The notes under the pieces were generated by a model. That model was not told where the DNA came from and did no database searches. It saw only the letters and a program-made list of their open reading frames with translations. The position numbers and the translations under genes were made by a program. DNA of 64,000 nucleotides, taken from IMG/VR virus record IMGVR_UViG_3300028025_004617, positions 39,959 through 103,958 of that record; one strand, 5' to 3'. Shown piece by piece: positions 51,093 through 58,892 of the stretch. Source of the stretch: a virus. Within the stretch, counting starts at the first letter, position 1. Every line of letters begins with the position of its first letter.

Positions 51093-52532
51093 TTAAAATG
51101 CAATGATTTTAGAGTCATATTCGTTTATTATATAATCACCATTTTCATCCAAAAGACCATCCGTGATAAATTCAGTTAATTCATCCTCACATTTAACCCC
51201 ACACTCAACAATTTCAAAATTTGGTTTTATCTCAGTTAAGTAATGGTGTCTTACTCTTGGGAAATTTAATGGCTCCTCAAAATACTTTATTGATTTTATA
51301 TTAAAACAACAAGACCCATCAGGTTCATTACTTACTCCACCCCAAGATTGTATAAATGGTTGTATACCCCTATTTGAAGCAATTATCTCCTCAAAGTTTT
51401 CTTTTTTATAAATTAAATTACCATTTAAGTATATTTTTAAAACACCTAATCTTTTTTGTGACTCTTCTTCCCATTTTTTATTTAAAATTGGATCTTCATT
51501 ATGTATTGCAATTTGTGTTGATGTTGATTTAGAATCTAAATCTACATATTCATACACTCTAAATTCTGGAATTAAGTCATTTACCCCACCCTCATTCTCA
51601 AGTTCACAATCTTGATAGTGTTTGTATCTATCAAAAACAATTGTAACGTTAAAATCATCGGTTAAACCTGTTGTACATAATCTTGGGGTTACTCCGACTT
51701 CGGTGTAATAATTTTCAGAATATCCACTTGATGGATTACAATTTCCACTATAATGAACCGCATTGTATTCTATCCTACCGTCGTTTGTAAATTTAAATAA
51801 TAAACTATTGTCGGCGGTTTCTGTAATACTTGTACTACCCCTTACCCCATAATAATAGAATATATTACCATCTGACCAAGGTATACTCTCCCTATTAAAG
51901 ACAAAATCCAAAGTCCACCCTTTTTCTGTTCTTTGTTTTATTATCGGTGAAGTACAATTAGTTCCAGGCTGAATAAATTGGTAAGCCCAAGGTTTACTTG
52001 ATAACTTTTGGGTTATTGGACAACAATCTCTCGACCCCAAGACACTTAATTTAGATGTACATTTATAATATTCGTTACTGAACTTATTCACAATTTCCTC
52101 ACTCGAGTTACCCATATTAGGGTTAAAAGATAATGGATTATTATATCCCGTTATTCTCATATAATGAACCTCCCCCGTAATCCCCTCAAATATAAAAACG
52201 TCATTATTCAATATTATCTTTTTATAATAATGAGATATAAAGTTAGTAAGACCAGTATAAGATATGGTGGTTGTTAACGCCGAGTACGGATAATTTGCGT
52301 CATTTACTCTATTATCATACTCCGTTAATGTAATTGTTGTCCGATCACAATCAAAATCAGTTAAATTAGTATCAATTACCAATGTAGAATAAACTATAGG
52401 AGTGTTCAAATCTATCGCCTTATCATCATAGTCACCCTGAGTTTTGGATATTTCGTAATCATATAATTCGGAAGAATCTAATTTTAATTCCAATCTTGAC
52501 CCATAAAAATTTAAAATATTCTGTCTATTCAT
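51093..52532 (-). CDS. Cys-containing structural/fibre protein with LamG-like C-part
   Basis: The protein (479 aa from the preferred start) has an unusual number of Cys residues, including CSCC-like clusters (GSRDCCPITQ, PDGSCCFNIK, CGVKCEDE). The middle to end (KGWTLDFVFNRESIPWSDGN, LGVLKIYLNGNLIYKKENFE) resembles a LamG-like sandwich. The frame extends to 52553, but ATATTTATAT-AAAC-ATG points to Met-8 at 52532 as the start. It begins the fibre gene block on the minus strand, divergent from 52586. Function is inferred as structural. Confidence 0.6.
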   Translation of the reverse strand: MNRQNILNFYGSRLELKLDSSELYDYEISKTQGDYDDKAIDLNTPIVYSTLVIDTNLTDFDCDRTTITLTEYDNRVNDANYPYSALTTTISYTGLTNFISHYYKKIILNNDVFIFEGITGEVHYMRITGYNNPLSFNPNMGNSSEEIVNKFSNEYYKCTSKLSVLGSRDCCPITQKLSSKPWAYQFIQPGTNCTSPIIKQRTEKGWTLDFVFNRESIPWSDGNIFYYYGVRGSTSITETADNSLLFKFTNDGRIEYNAVHYSGNCNPSSGYSENYYTEVGVTPRLCTTGLTDDFNVTIVFDRYKHYQDCELENEGGVNDLIPEFRVYEYVDLDSKSTSTQIAIHNEDPILNKKWEEESQKRLGVLKIYLNGNLIYKKENFEEIIASNRGIQPFIQSWGGVSNEPDGSCCFNIKSIKYFEEPLNFPRVRHHYLTEIKPNFEIVECGVKCEDELTEFITDGLLDENGDYIINEYDSKIIAF

Positions 52533-52536
52533 GTTT

Positions 52537-52546
52537 ATATAAATAT
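52537..52546 (-). promoter_or_regulatory. Putative late promoter element ATATTTATAT
   Basis: It lies inside the 5' end of the long frame (52553) and 4 nt before the internal ATG 52532, which decides the preferred start of the 479-aa gene. Confidence 0.5.
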
Positions 52547-52561
52547 CTTTCATAAGATTTG

Positions 52562-52571
52562 ATATTTATAA
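52562..52571 (+). promoter_or_regulatory. Putative late promoter element ATATTTATAA
   Basis: Plus-strand element 14 nt before the ATG at 52586. It forms a divergent pair with 52537-52546 in a gap of about 53 nt. Confidence 0.55.
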
Positions 52572-52585
52572 TAAAACCGATTTAG

Positions 52586-53338
52586 ATGAATAATTTTATA
52601 AAACAGGTAATTGAGGAGAAATTTGCATCAAAAGCACAGCAAAGGTTCTTTTATGCAAAGGCTAATGAAAAGGGTGCACCTAAGAAGGAAAAGAAGAAAT
52701 GGAAGAAATGGGCGGGTGAATTTTCAGATAAAACAAATTACGATGAGATACCTGATAAGGTTGAAGAGAAAGAAGTGGATGAGATTGTAGATAAAAGTGG
52801 TAACATTGCAAGGGGTAAGAAACCGACAAATTTTAATACAAAAGGAATTACGCAAAATAAAACAACCGATGAAGTTGTTAAAAGTGCTAGCGGTCAAACA
52901 TCGTTGTCGCCAAGTTTAGGTTTTGGGTATAGAAGATATTGGGCAGAATCCGATATGAGTAAATCATTGGGATATGATGACACTTTAGGTCAAGACGCTA
53001 ATTATGATGATGCAAAGGATCATTTTGAAGATGATTTAGGTTTAACAGACGATGAAGCTGAAGAAAGATTAGCCAAAATGGGATACGATGAGAAACTAAA
53101 AAATACCGATAAAGTTAGATTAGTGGAGAACCCTAAAAAATTCATGGAAGAATATATTGAAAGTATTTTAGCTAAAAAATCTAAAGATAGTGAGATTGTT
53201 TCTAACGAAGGTGACCAAATGGAAGAAAAAGAAATAAATCCAATTGTTGCAAAACAATTAAAATCTCTTAAAAATACTTTAAAAAGTCATAATTTATCTG
53301 TTAGTGATATTATGAAACACTTGAAAGACAATGAATAA
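52586..53338 (+). CDS. Putative head-internal/virion protein with SKAQQRFF motif
   Basis: The 250-aa protein starts MNNFIKQVIEEKFASKAQQR. The 'SKAQQRFF...A..KG' stretch is a short motif seen at the N-terminus of several phage structural proteins (recalled, not checked). The preceding VIEE at residues 8-11 fits a T4-type prohead protease site, (I/L)xE. The middle is acidic and Lys-rich, probably disordered, and the C-terminus is helical (VAKQLKSLKNTLKSHNLSVS). It opens the plus-strand block and overlaps the next start by 8 nt. It may be an internal head protein delivered with DNA; not proven. Confidence 0.55.
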   Translation: MNNFIKQVIEEKFASKAQQRFFYAKANEKGAPKKEKKKWKKWAGEFSDKTNYDEIPDKVEEKEVDEIVDKSGNIARGKKPTNFNTKGITQNKTTDEVVKSASGQTSLSPSLGFGYRRYWAESDMSKSLGYDDTLGQDANYDDAKDHFEDDLGLTDDEAEERLAKMGYDEKLKNTDKVRLVENPKKFMEEYIESILAKKSKDSEIVSNEGDQMEEKEINPIVAKQLKSLKNTLKSHNLSVSDIMKHLKDNE

Positions 53339-53828
53339 TCATTTAAAAGATAGGGTTTTTAACATTCCACAAAACATACTGCATAAAATCAGTCAAAGAG
53401 TTATGCATTTAAATGGGGAATATGTTGACGGGAAAGATAGGGCTGAAAAGTTACTTAAAGATGGAACAGTAAAATATGGTCAATTAAAGAAAATTATCCA
53501 TGAATTAACATATATGGATAAAGTTAAAGATAAATTAAAATATGAATTGGCTGGCGGAGATTTGATGAAAGAATGGTCAAAAACATATTTACAAGGTGAA
53601 AGAGACATGGTGAGTAATAATCAAGATTCAAGAAAAAGAGCCGACGAGATTGGTGCAATTAGTGGTGAGCGTTCAAATAGTCACCTTAAAACACACTCAA
53701 AAAAATCAAGTACATTCCCATCGTTGAATATGATGAAAAATAATTCACATAAAAATACAATAAGCCCAATAGTATCTTTGGGGTTATTTGAACAAATTGA
53801 AAAATTTAAAAAATTAATACGTTATTAA
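53331..53828 (+). CDS. Hypothetical 165-aa protein, plus-strand structural block
   Basis: A basic helical protein (RVFNIPQNILHKISQRVMHL, KYGQLKKIIHELTYMDKVKD). Its C-terminus, LFEQIEKFKKLIRY, resembles the C-terminus of the 281-aa gene (LQESLKRIKRLMFY). The middle is Ser/His/Asn-rich. It overlaps the previous gene by 8 nt and ends 1 nt before the next. No family is recognised; being a phage-encoded structural or packaged protein is inferred from the neighbours. Confidence 0.55.
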   Translation: MNNHLKDRVFNIPQNILHKISQRVMHLNGEYVDGKDRAEKLLKDGTVKYGQLKKIIHELTYMDKVKDKLKYELAGGDLMKEWSKTYLQGERDMVSNNQDSRKRADEIGAISGERSNSHLKTHSKKSSTFPSLNMMKNNSHKNTISPIVSLGLFEQIEKFKKLIRY

Positions 53829-53829
53829 T

Positions 53830-54207
53830 ATGGCAACACAATTAGAAATCTTAGCACAGAAGTTTAGAACCGAAATTTTAGGACCAAACATCTATAACGA
53901 AGAAAAATTCTATTCTTCCACAAATAAAAACGCTTTATCTGATGGTGACGTTAGAGGTAAGGGTGAACTAGATAATTCAATAGGTTCGTCTGTTGATGTC
54001 CAAAATAGAATTGATAATGTTGGAAGAAACAGATTTAACAAAGAAAATAATTACTCTTCGATAAATAAAGATGCTCTATCTGATGGTGACGAAAAGGGTA
54101 AGGGTGAATTAGATGGTAAAGTTGGGTCATTAACCGATATTAAATCAAGAACTGATGTTGTTGCAAGAAACAAATACAACTCATCAAAAAGGTATCCTGA
54201 TTTTTAA
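53830..54207 (+). CDS. Protein with two tandem ~44-residue repeats (125 aa)
   Basis: After a 20-residue N-terminus, two copies follow. One has SSTNKNALSDGDVRGKGELD plus NRIDNVGRNRFN. The second has SSINKDALSDGDEKGKGELD plus SRTDVVARNKYN. The repeat ALSDGD.(R/K)GKGELD is hydrophilic and Gly/Asp-rich. The function is unknown; a virion or decoration role is possible. It starts 1 nt after the previous stop and ends 3 nt before the next start. Confidence 0.6.
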   Translation: MATQLEILAQKFRTEILGPNIYNEEKFYSSTNKNALSDGDVRGKGELDNSIGSSVDVQNRIDNVGRNRFNKENNYSSINKDALSDGDEKGKGELDGKVGSLTDIKSRTDVVARNKYNSSKRYPDF

Positions 54208-54210
54208 TTT

Positions 54211-55056
54211 ATGAATATAAATAAAATATTCTTCAACGTAATTGAAGAACAAAACATATTAAAGACAACAAAAACCAAACCTATAGTTGATGCCATCAAA
54301 AATAGGAATATGATTACATTTTATTATTCGGGTCCCCAAAAACCTAAAAAAGATAGTGTAAAAAATGGTTATAGAGTAAGGGCGGAGGCGGTTGCTTTAG
54401 GTCTTTCTAAAAAGGGTAATTTAATTGTTAGAGCTTGGGTTCAACCTCCATCAGTTTCTAAAAAGGGATTTGCAAAACACGGGTGGAGAACTTTTATTGT
54501 TGGTAGAATGAGTAATGTTGAAGTTACCGATGAAATTTTTAACGGGAAAAGACCACAATATAAGGAAGGTTCCGATAATTCAATGACAACAACATACGTC
54601 ACAACAAATTGGGGTACAACATCAGATATTAAAAAAGTAGAAAAACCAACACCAACGGTTACTAAACCCGAACCAACAAAACCTCCGGTTAGTAAAGTTA
54701 CAGCCGAACCAACCAAAGTTGCACCAACTGAACCCACTAAACCTGAAGAATTACCTCAACCAAAACCTCAGGAAAAACCAAGTGCATTACCACAAAATGA
54801 TGATAATCAAGATTATGAGGTTAAACAAAAGGAATTATATAAAACTAAACAGACCGATTGGATTAATAAACAAAAAGAGATTGGTGGTAATATAAAACCG
54901 GGTCAGGGTACAAGAGAAAGATTTAAAAAAGAAGTAGAGAAGGAATTACCACAACCAGAAACAGAAAAAAAACCAGACGTTAATCCTGAAGAAGATATTG
55001 AAGGAAAAAATCTACAGGAAAGTTTAAAAAGAATTAAACGTTTAATGTTTTATTAA
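54211..55056 (+). CDS. WYL-like domain protein with Pro-rich tail
   Basis: The 281-aa protein has an N-terminal segment MNINKIFFNVIEEQ, then a WYL-like fold: DAIKNRNMITFYYSG, RVRAEAVALGLSKKGNLIVR, AWVQPPSVSKKGF, and RTFIVGRMSNVEVTDEIF. It matches 'ai..r..i.i.Y......R.i.P..lg....gn.l.aw......r.f...ri..v...e.F'. A Pro/Thr/Lys-rich region (KPTPTVTKPEPTKPPVSKV) follows, and the protein ends with the helix LQESLKRIKRLMFY. WYL domains usually sense ligands or nucleic acid in bacterial regulators, so here it may be a packaged host-directed effector. No HTH is visible. Confidence 0.6.
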   Translation: MNINKIFFNVIEEQNILKTTKTKPIVDAIKNRNMITFYYSGPQKPKKDSVKNGYRVRAEAVALGLSKKGNLIVRAWVQPPSVSKKGFAKHGWRTFIVGRMSNVEVTDEIFNGKRPQYKEGSDNSMTTTYVTTNWGTTSDIKKVEKPTPTVTKPEPTKPPVSKVTAEPTKVAPTEPTKPEELPQPKPQEKPSALPQNDDNQDYEVKQKELYKTKQTDWINKQKEIGGNIKPGQGTRERFKKEVEKELPQPETEKKPDVNPEEDIEGKNLQESLKRIKRLMFY

Positions 55057-55082
55057 AAAAGGTTATTATTTAAAATATAAAA

Positions 55083-55092
55083 ATATTTATTA
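55083..55092 (+). promoter_or_regulatory. Putative late promoter element ATATTTATTA, 2 nt from ATG
   Basis: The plus strand reads ATATTTATTA-GT-ATG for the 191-aa gene. It is a near copy of the arrangement at 31405 and 62304. Confidence 0.55.
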
Positions 55093-55094
55093 GT

Positions 55095-55670
55095 ATGTCA
55101 CAACAAGGAGTAATATCGTCAAATGATTTAATGCACAAATTAGTTCAAGCTAAAAAAGTTATGAACAAAGTAGATGGTGGTAACTATCAGAGAGGTCAAG
55201 TAGATGAAAGTATCTTAAGATCAGCACCTGAAGATGTGATGAACAATACACAAATGCAATCAAACCCATCATCACAAAGACCGGTGAGTACTCCGAATGT
55301 TAATCAAATTCAAAATTCTAAATTACCTGAAGCAATTAAAAGAGCTATGATTGAAAACCCAATTCCTCAAATATCTTTAAATGATACATTGGATATGGAC
55401 TTTGTCAAAGGTGCAAAACGTTTGATGGAACAAGAGGGTGTTAGTACAAAACCTTCACAATCAAAACAAACGAACACTAACATCGGGAGTAATATTGATA
55501 TGAACGCCATTGCGGTTCTTATTGAAAATACCGTTCGTAAAGTTATGGATGAAAAATTAAATCAAATTTTAACAGCATCACAAACCTCATCCATCAATGA
55601 AAATTTAGTCCTAAAGGTTGGAGATTCAATATTCAAAGGAAAAATTACTGGCGTAAATAAGGCTAAGTAA
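55095..55670 (+). CDS. Hypothetical virion-type protein (191 aa)
   Basis: Gln/Asn/Ser-rich with a central helix (LPEAIKRAMIENPIPQISLN) and a C-terminal part (MNAIAVLIENTVRKVMDEKL, then LVLKVGDSIFKGKITGVNKA) that reads as a helix followed by a small beta unit. No family is recognised. Together with 52586-55056 it forms a run of probable head or structural accessory genes. It has its own late-type element 2 nt before the ATG. Confidence 0.55.
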   Translation: MSQQGVISSNDLMHKLVQAKKVMNKVDGGNYQRGQVDESILRSAPEDVMNNTQMQSNPSSQRPVSTPNVNQIQNSKLPEAIKRAMIENPIPQISLNDTLDMDFVKGAKRLMEQEGVSTKPSQSKQTNTNIGSNIDMNAIAVLIENTVRKVMDEKLNQILTASQTSSINENLVLKVGDSIFKGKITGVNKAK

Positions 55671-55671
55671 T

Positions 55672-55701
55672 TTGTTTTTTCATTTTTTTTTCGTATATTT
55701 T
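55672..55701 (+). promoter_or_regulatory. Bacteroidota-type promoter TTG-N19-TATATTTT
   Basis: TTG at 55672-55674, 19 nt, then TATATTTT at 55694-55701 matches the host consensus except the last base (G to T). It lies immediately after the 191-aa stop and 20 nt before the glycosyltransferase ATG. Confidence 0.55.
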
Positions 55702-55720
55702 AGACATATAAAGTAATATA

Positions 55721-56947
55721 ATGTCAAAAATCAAAATTTTAGCAATACCTCCCGATAGATATGGGGTCGGTAAATTTAGAATGTTAGACCCGTTTAAATA
55801 TATTGGGGATAACCATTCAGAAGATGTTCACGTCGATTTAGTTTTCAGTTTAGAAAATAGAGACGAATTATTTGAAGGGTACGATATCGTTATTTTCCAT
55901 TCATTCATACATCAAACAACACATAAAGAAAACATAGATCGTATTAATTGGTTAAAATCAAAAGGAGTTAAGGTCATTATGGACATTGACGATATGTGGT
56001 TTGTTGACCAACGACACCCAATGTATTACCAAATTAAACAAAGTGGTATGGGTGAAATGAAAATTGAAATGTTAAAATTAGTTGATTACGTTTCAACAAC
56101 CACACCTATTTTTGCAAATACAATTAAAGAAAGATTAAAAGTAAAAAACATTGAAATATTTCCAAATGCAGTTAATGATGAAGAAATACAATTTCAATCA
56201 AATTCTGATAAATCAGATAAAGTTAGGTTTGGTTGGTTAGGTGGATCCTCTCATTTATATGATTTAGAATTACTAACTAATGGTATATCAACAACATTCA
56301 ATTCATTTAAAGATAAGGTACAATTTGTATTGTGTGGTTTTGACTTAAGAGGTAATGTTACTGAAGTCGATATGAAAACAGGTGCAAAAAGAGAAAGACC
56401 TATCCAACCTATGGAAACAGTTTGGTATAAGTACGAAAAAATATTCACAGATAATTTTAAAGTGTTAAGTCCGGAGTATAAATCATTCTTAGGTACTTTT
56501 GTTCAAGGTGATTATAATGACATTAATGAACCATATAGAAGAAGGTGGACACAGGATGTTTCAAAGTATGCATTGAATTATAATACTTTTGATGTATCTT
56601 TGGCACCATTGGTTGAGTCGGTATTTAACGCGAATAAATCACAATTAAAAGTTATTGAGGCGGGATTCCATAAAAAGGCATTAATAGCAAGTGAAACTAA
56701 TCCGTATACGTTAGATTTAATTTCCGCGGTTGATAATGGTGTTGTAAACAATAAAGGAAATGCTTTATTGGTGAACCCTAAAAGAAACCATAAGGATTGG
56801 GCTAAACATATGAAAAGATTAGTTGAAAACCCTAATTTAATTGAGGATTTAGGTAATCGTTTATATGAAACAGTAAAAGATACATACTCATTAAAAAAAG
56901 TATGTAAAGATAGAGTAGAGTTTTTCAAATCAATTATAAACAAATAA
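55721..56947 (+). CDS. Glycosyltransferase, GT-B fold (408 aa)
   Basis: Starts ILAIPPDRYGVGKFRML and has a two-domain GT-B layout. The N-terminal part includes VIFHSFIHQTTHKENIDRIN and VKVIMDIDDMWF. The C-terminal nucleotide-sugar domain starts at VRFGWLGGSSHLYDLELL, and an acceptor/donor loop with Glu (SQLKVIEAGFHKKALIASET) corresponds to the E-x7-E region of GT4. It transfers a sugar from an activated donor to an unknown acceptor: DNA base, capsid protein or host surface. It heads the plus-strand gene run under a host-type promoter, ahead of small genes, dUTPase and PhoH. Confidence 0.8.
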   Translation: MSKIKILAIPPDRYGVGKFRMLDPFKYIGDNHSEDVHVDLVFSLENRDELFEGYDIVIFHSFIHQTTHKENIDRINWLKSKGVKVIMDIDDMWFVDQRHPMYYQIKQSGMGEMKIEMLKLVDYVSTTTPIFANTIKERLKVKNIEIFPNAVNDEEIQFQSNSDKSDKVRFGWLGGSSHLYDLELLTNGISTTFNSFKDKVQFVLCGFDLRGNVTEVDMKTGAKRERPIQPMETVWYKYEKIFTDNFKVLSPEYKSFLGTFVQGDYNDINEPYRRRWTQDVSKYALNYNTFDVSLAPLVESVFNANKSQLKVIEAGFHKKALIASETNPYTLDLISAVDNGVVNNKGNALLVNPKRNHKDWAKHMKRLVENPNLIEDLGNRLYETVKDTYSLKKVCKDRVEFFKSIINK

Positions 56948-56959
56948 AAAAAAACAATT

Positions 56960-57190
56960 ATGCATTACACAGTAACAGTAGGATATGAATCCGAACAATT
57001 AGACAGAGAGGGTAACCCACGTTTAACAAAATCAAACATCATTGTTCAAGCTGAATCAAACGCAGAGGCAAATATTACCGCTTCTAAATTTTTAGCTGGA
57101 GACATTCGTCCAAGTCAAATTATCGATGTAAAGAAATTAAAAATCGATTGTGTCATTGACGAAAAGAACACACCTGAGTATTATAGATAA
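56960..57190 (+). CDS. Hypothetical 76-aa protein
   Basis: MHYTVTVGYESEQLDREGNP leads to a beta-rich, compact protein ending EKNTPEYYR. The pattern 'Y.v......g......v.aes..eA......' resembles small conserved proteins of Bacteroidota and their phages (weak recollection). It is 12 nt after the glycosyltransferase and 22 nt before the next gene. No function is assigned. Confidence 0.6.
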   Translation: MHYTVTVGYESEQLDREGNPRLTKSNIIVQAESNAEANITASKFLAGDIRPSQIIDVKKLKIDCVIDEKNTPEYYR

Positions 57191-57212
57191 TAACAATTAA
57201 ACACCAACTGAA

Positions 57213-57434
57213 ATGGATTTCTACGGAAGAGATATACAAATTATGCGTCAATCGCAAAGTAAAATGGCTTTAGAATACCTCAATTCAGTTGGTGTTCAAG
57301 TTACATTTGAAGAACTACAAAGGGTAACGGATGTGTTTGTTGAGTGTTGTTTACGACCTCAAGATAACGACTTAAAGGAAAGAGTTAAGAAGTTAGATAA
57401 ATGGATCACAGACAAAAAAGAAAAAAATGGATAA
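57213..57434 (+). CDS. Hypothetical 73-aa helical protein
   Basis: Predicted mostly helical: YGRDIQIMRQSQSKMALEYL, then VTFEELQRVTDVFVECCLRP and a Lys-rich tail. Two adjacent Cys residues (ECCLR) are present. It overlaps the dUTPase start by 8 nt, indicating translational coupling. No family is recognised. Confidence 0.6.
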   Translation: MDFYGRDIQIMRQSQSKMALEYLNSVGVQVTFEELQRVTDVFVECCLRPQDNDLKERVKKLDKWITDKKEKNG

Positions 57435-58026
57435 AGATAGTCTTGAAGAATATTTAAAAAAATTAAAAGAATTTGAATCTGATTTAAGTTCAGATGACGA
57501 AGTTGATGATGAATTTTTTACCCAAATAAATAAAGTTTTAGGTAATTTAATGGACGACGTATCAAAAGATAAAATCGTACCAAATCCATCTTCATTTGAA
57601 ATTCCCGTAAAAGTAAAAAAACTACATGAGAACGCAGTGATACCATCCTACTCAAAAGATGGTGATGCGGGAATGGATTTAACAATAACAAGAGAAATTG
57701 AGAATACTACCTCAAGCGTATCATATGGTTTTGGACTTGCATTTGAAATACCAAAAGGATACGTTGGTTTGGTGTTTCCTCGTTCATCCATTCGCAATCA
57801 AGAGTTACTATTATCAAACTCTGTTGGTGTTATCGATAGTGGTTATAGGGGAGAAATACAAGCCACTTTTGTCAAAACAAATGGTTTAGACTCTATGAAA
57901 TATAAGGTAGGTGAAAGAGGGGCTCAAATCATAATTATTCCTTTTCCTAAAGTAACAATAGTTGAAAGTGACGAATTATCCAACACCGAAAGAGGTGATG
58001 GTGGGTTCGGGAGTACAGGTAAATAG
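57427..58026 (+). CDS. dut: dUTP diphosphatase
   Basis: The trimeric dUTPase hydrolyses dUTP to dUMP, keeping uracil out of DNA and feeding dTMP synthesis. After an acidic N-terminal extension of about 60 residues come the five family motifs: SKDGDAGMDL (1), FPRSSIRN (2), NSVGVIDSGYRGEI (3), GERGAQIII (4) and the Gly-rich RGDGGFGSTG (5). Typical dUTPases are near 140-150 aa, so the extension explains the 199-aa length. It pairs functionally with NrdA/NrdB elsewhere in the window. Confidence 0.94.
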   Translation: MDKDSLEEYLKKLKEFESDLSSDDEVDDEFFTQINKVLGNLMDDVSKDKIVPNPSSFEIPVKVKKLHENAVIPSYSKDGDAGMDLTITREIENTTSSVSYGFGLAFEIPKGYVGLVFPRSSIRNQELLLSNSVGVIDSGYRGEIQATFVKTNGLDSMKYKVGERGAQIIIIPFPKVTIVESDELSNTERGDGGFGSTGK

Positions 58027-58028
58027 AG

Positions 58029-58038
58029 ATATTTATTA
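58029..58038 (+). promoter_or_regulatory. Putative late promoter element ATATTTATTA
   Basis: Plus-strand element between dut and phoH, 29 nt before the TTG start of phoH. Same family as the others. Confidence 0.5.
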
Positions 58039-58067
58039 AAAATAAAGAACAATTAAAAACACATATT

Positions 58068-58796
58068 TTGGCAGTAAAACCTAGAACTAGTAGAACCCAA
58101 CCACCTGTATTAGTGGAAGATAGAAAAATCACACATAAGGATAGAATTAGACAAATCATAAAAAAACCAAAAGAAAAGTTCTTAACTAAAAATCAAGAAA
58201 CATATTGGAATATATTGGGGGATAATCAAATTACCCTTTGTTTTGGTCCTGCAGGTGTTGGTAAATCATACATTGCAATGAAAAGAGCAGTGGATTTATT
58301 ACATGATGATTCTAACAAATATGAAAAAATTATTATTGTTAGACCAGCAGTTGAAGCTGAAGAAAAGTTAGGCTCATTGCCTGGCGGTTTGGAAGAAAAG
58401 TTAGACCCATACATTTATCCATCTTATTATCTATTAAATAAAATTATAGGTAAAGAAGCTAGAGAACAATTAAAAGATGAAGGATATATTGAAGTTGCTG
58501 CACTTGCATATATGAGAGGATGGAACGTGGATAACACAATATTAGTTTTTGAAGAAGCACAAAATGCAACTCCTGCACAGATAAAATTATTACTAACCCG
58601 TATTGGTTATAATTCTAAATTTTTTCTATCGGGGGATTTAGAACAATCAGATAAATTCAAAGACAAAACTAAATCCGGTTTATACGATGCAAAGAAAAGA
58701 TTAGGTGATGTCAAAGGAATTGGTGTTTTTGAATTTGGTATGGAAGATATTGTAAGAAACCCAATCATATCAGAAATTCTTAATAGATACGATTAA
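58068..58796 (+). CDS. phoH: PhoH-like ATPase
   Basis: This 242-aa P-loop ATPase has Walker A GPAGVGKSYIAM near residue 60, KIIIVRPAVEAEEKLGSLPG after it, and Walker B TILVFEEAQNATPAQIKLLL. This is the PhoH core; the family is linked to RNA or phosphate-stress functions, with the role in phages unknown. The start is TTG (58068), since the next Met lies beyond Walker A and would remove the ATP site. The N-terminal 30 residues are basic. A strong hairpin terminator follows. Confidence 0.9.
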   Translation: MAVKPRTSRTQPPVLVEDRKITHKDRIRQIIKKPKEKFLTKNQETYWNILGDNQITLCFGPAGVGKSYIAMKRAVDLLHDDSNKYEKIIIVRPAVEAEEKLGSLPGGLEEKLDPYIYPSYYLLNKIIGKEAREQLKDEGYIEVAALAYMRGWNVDNTILVFEEAQNATPAQIKLLLTRIGYNSKFFLSGDLEQSDKFKDKTKSGLYDAKKRLGDVKGIGVFEFGMEDIVRNPIISEILNRYD

Positions 58797-58816
58797 CAAT
58801 AAAGTTAATTTTGCAC

Positions 58817-58856
58817 AATAAACCCACATCGTTTATCATAATGGTGTGGGTTTATT
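58817..58856 (+). terminator. Hairpin terminator after phoH
   Basis: A perfect 12-bp stem (AATAAACCCACA / TGTGGGTTTATT) with a 16-nt loop lies 20 nt after the phoH stop. The T-tract after it is weak (ATTTACTT), but the A/T base of the stem supports termination in both directions. The rest of the 58797-58892 gap holds nothing else clear. Confidence 0.7.
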
Positions 58857-58892
58857 ATTTACTTATAACATATTTGATGGTATATTTACTCA

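Noticed and set aside
47027-52532. Diversity-generating retroelement at the adhesins
   Set aside because: No reverse transcriptase and no template/variable repeat pair was seen in the window.
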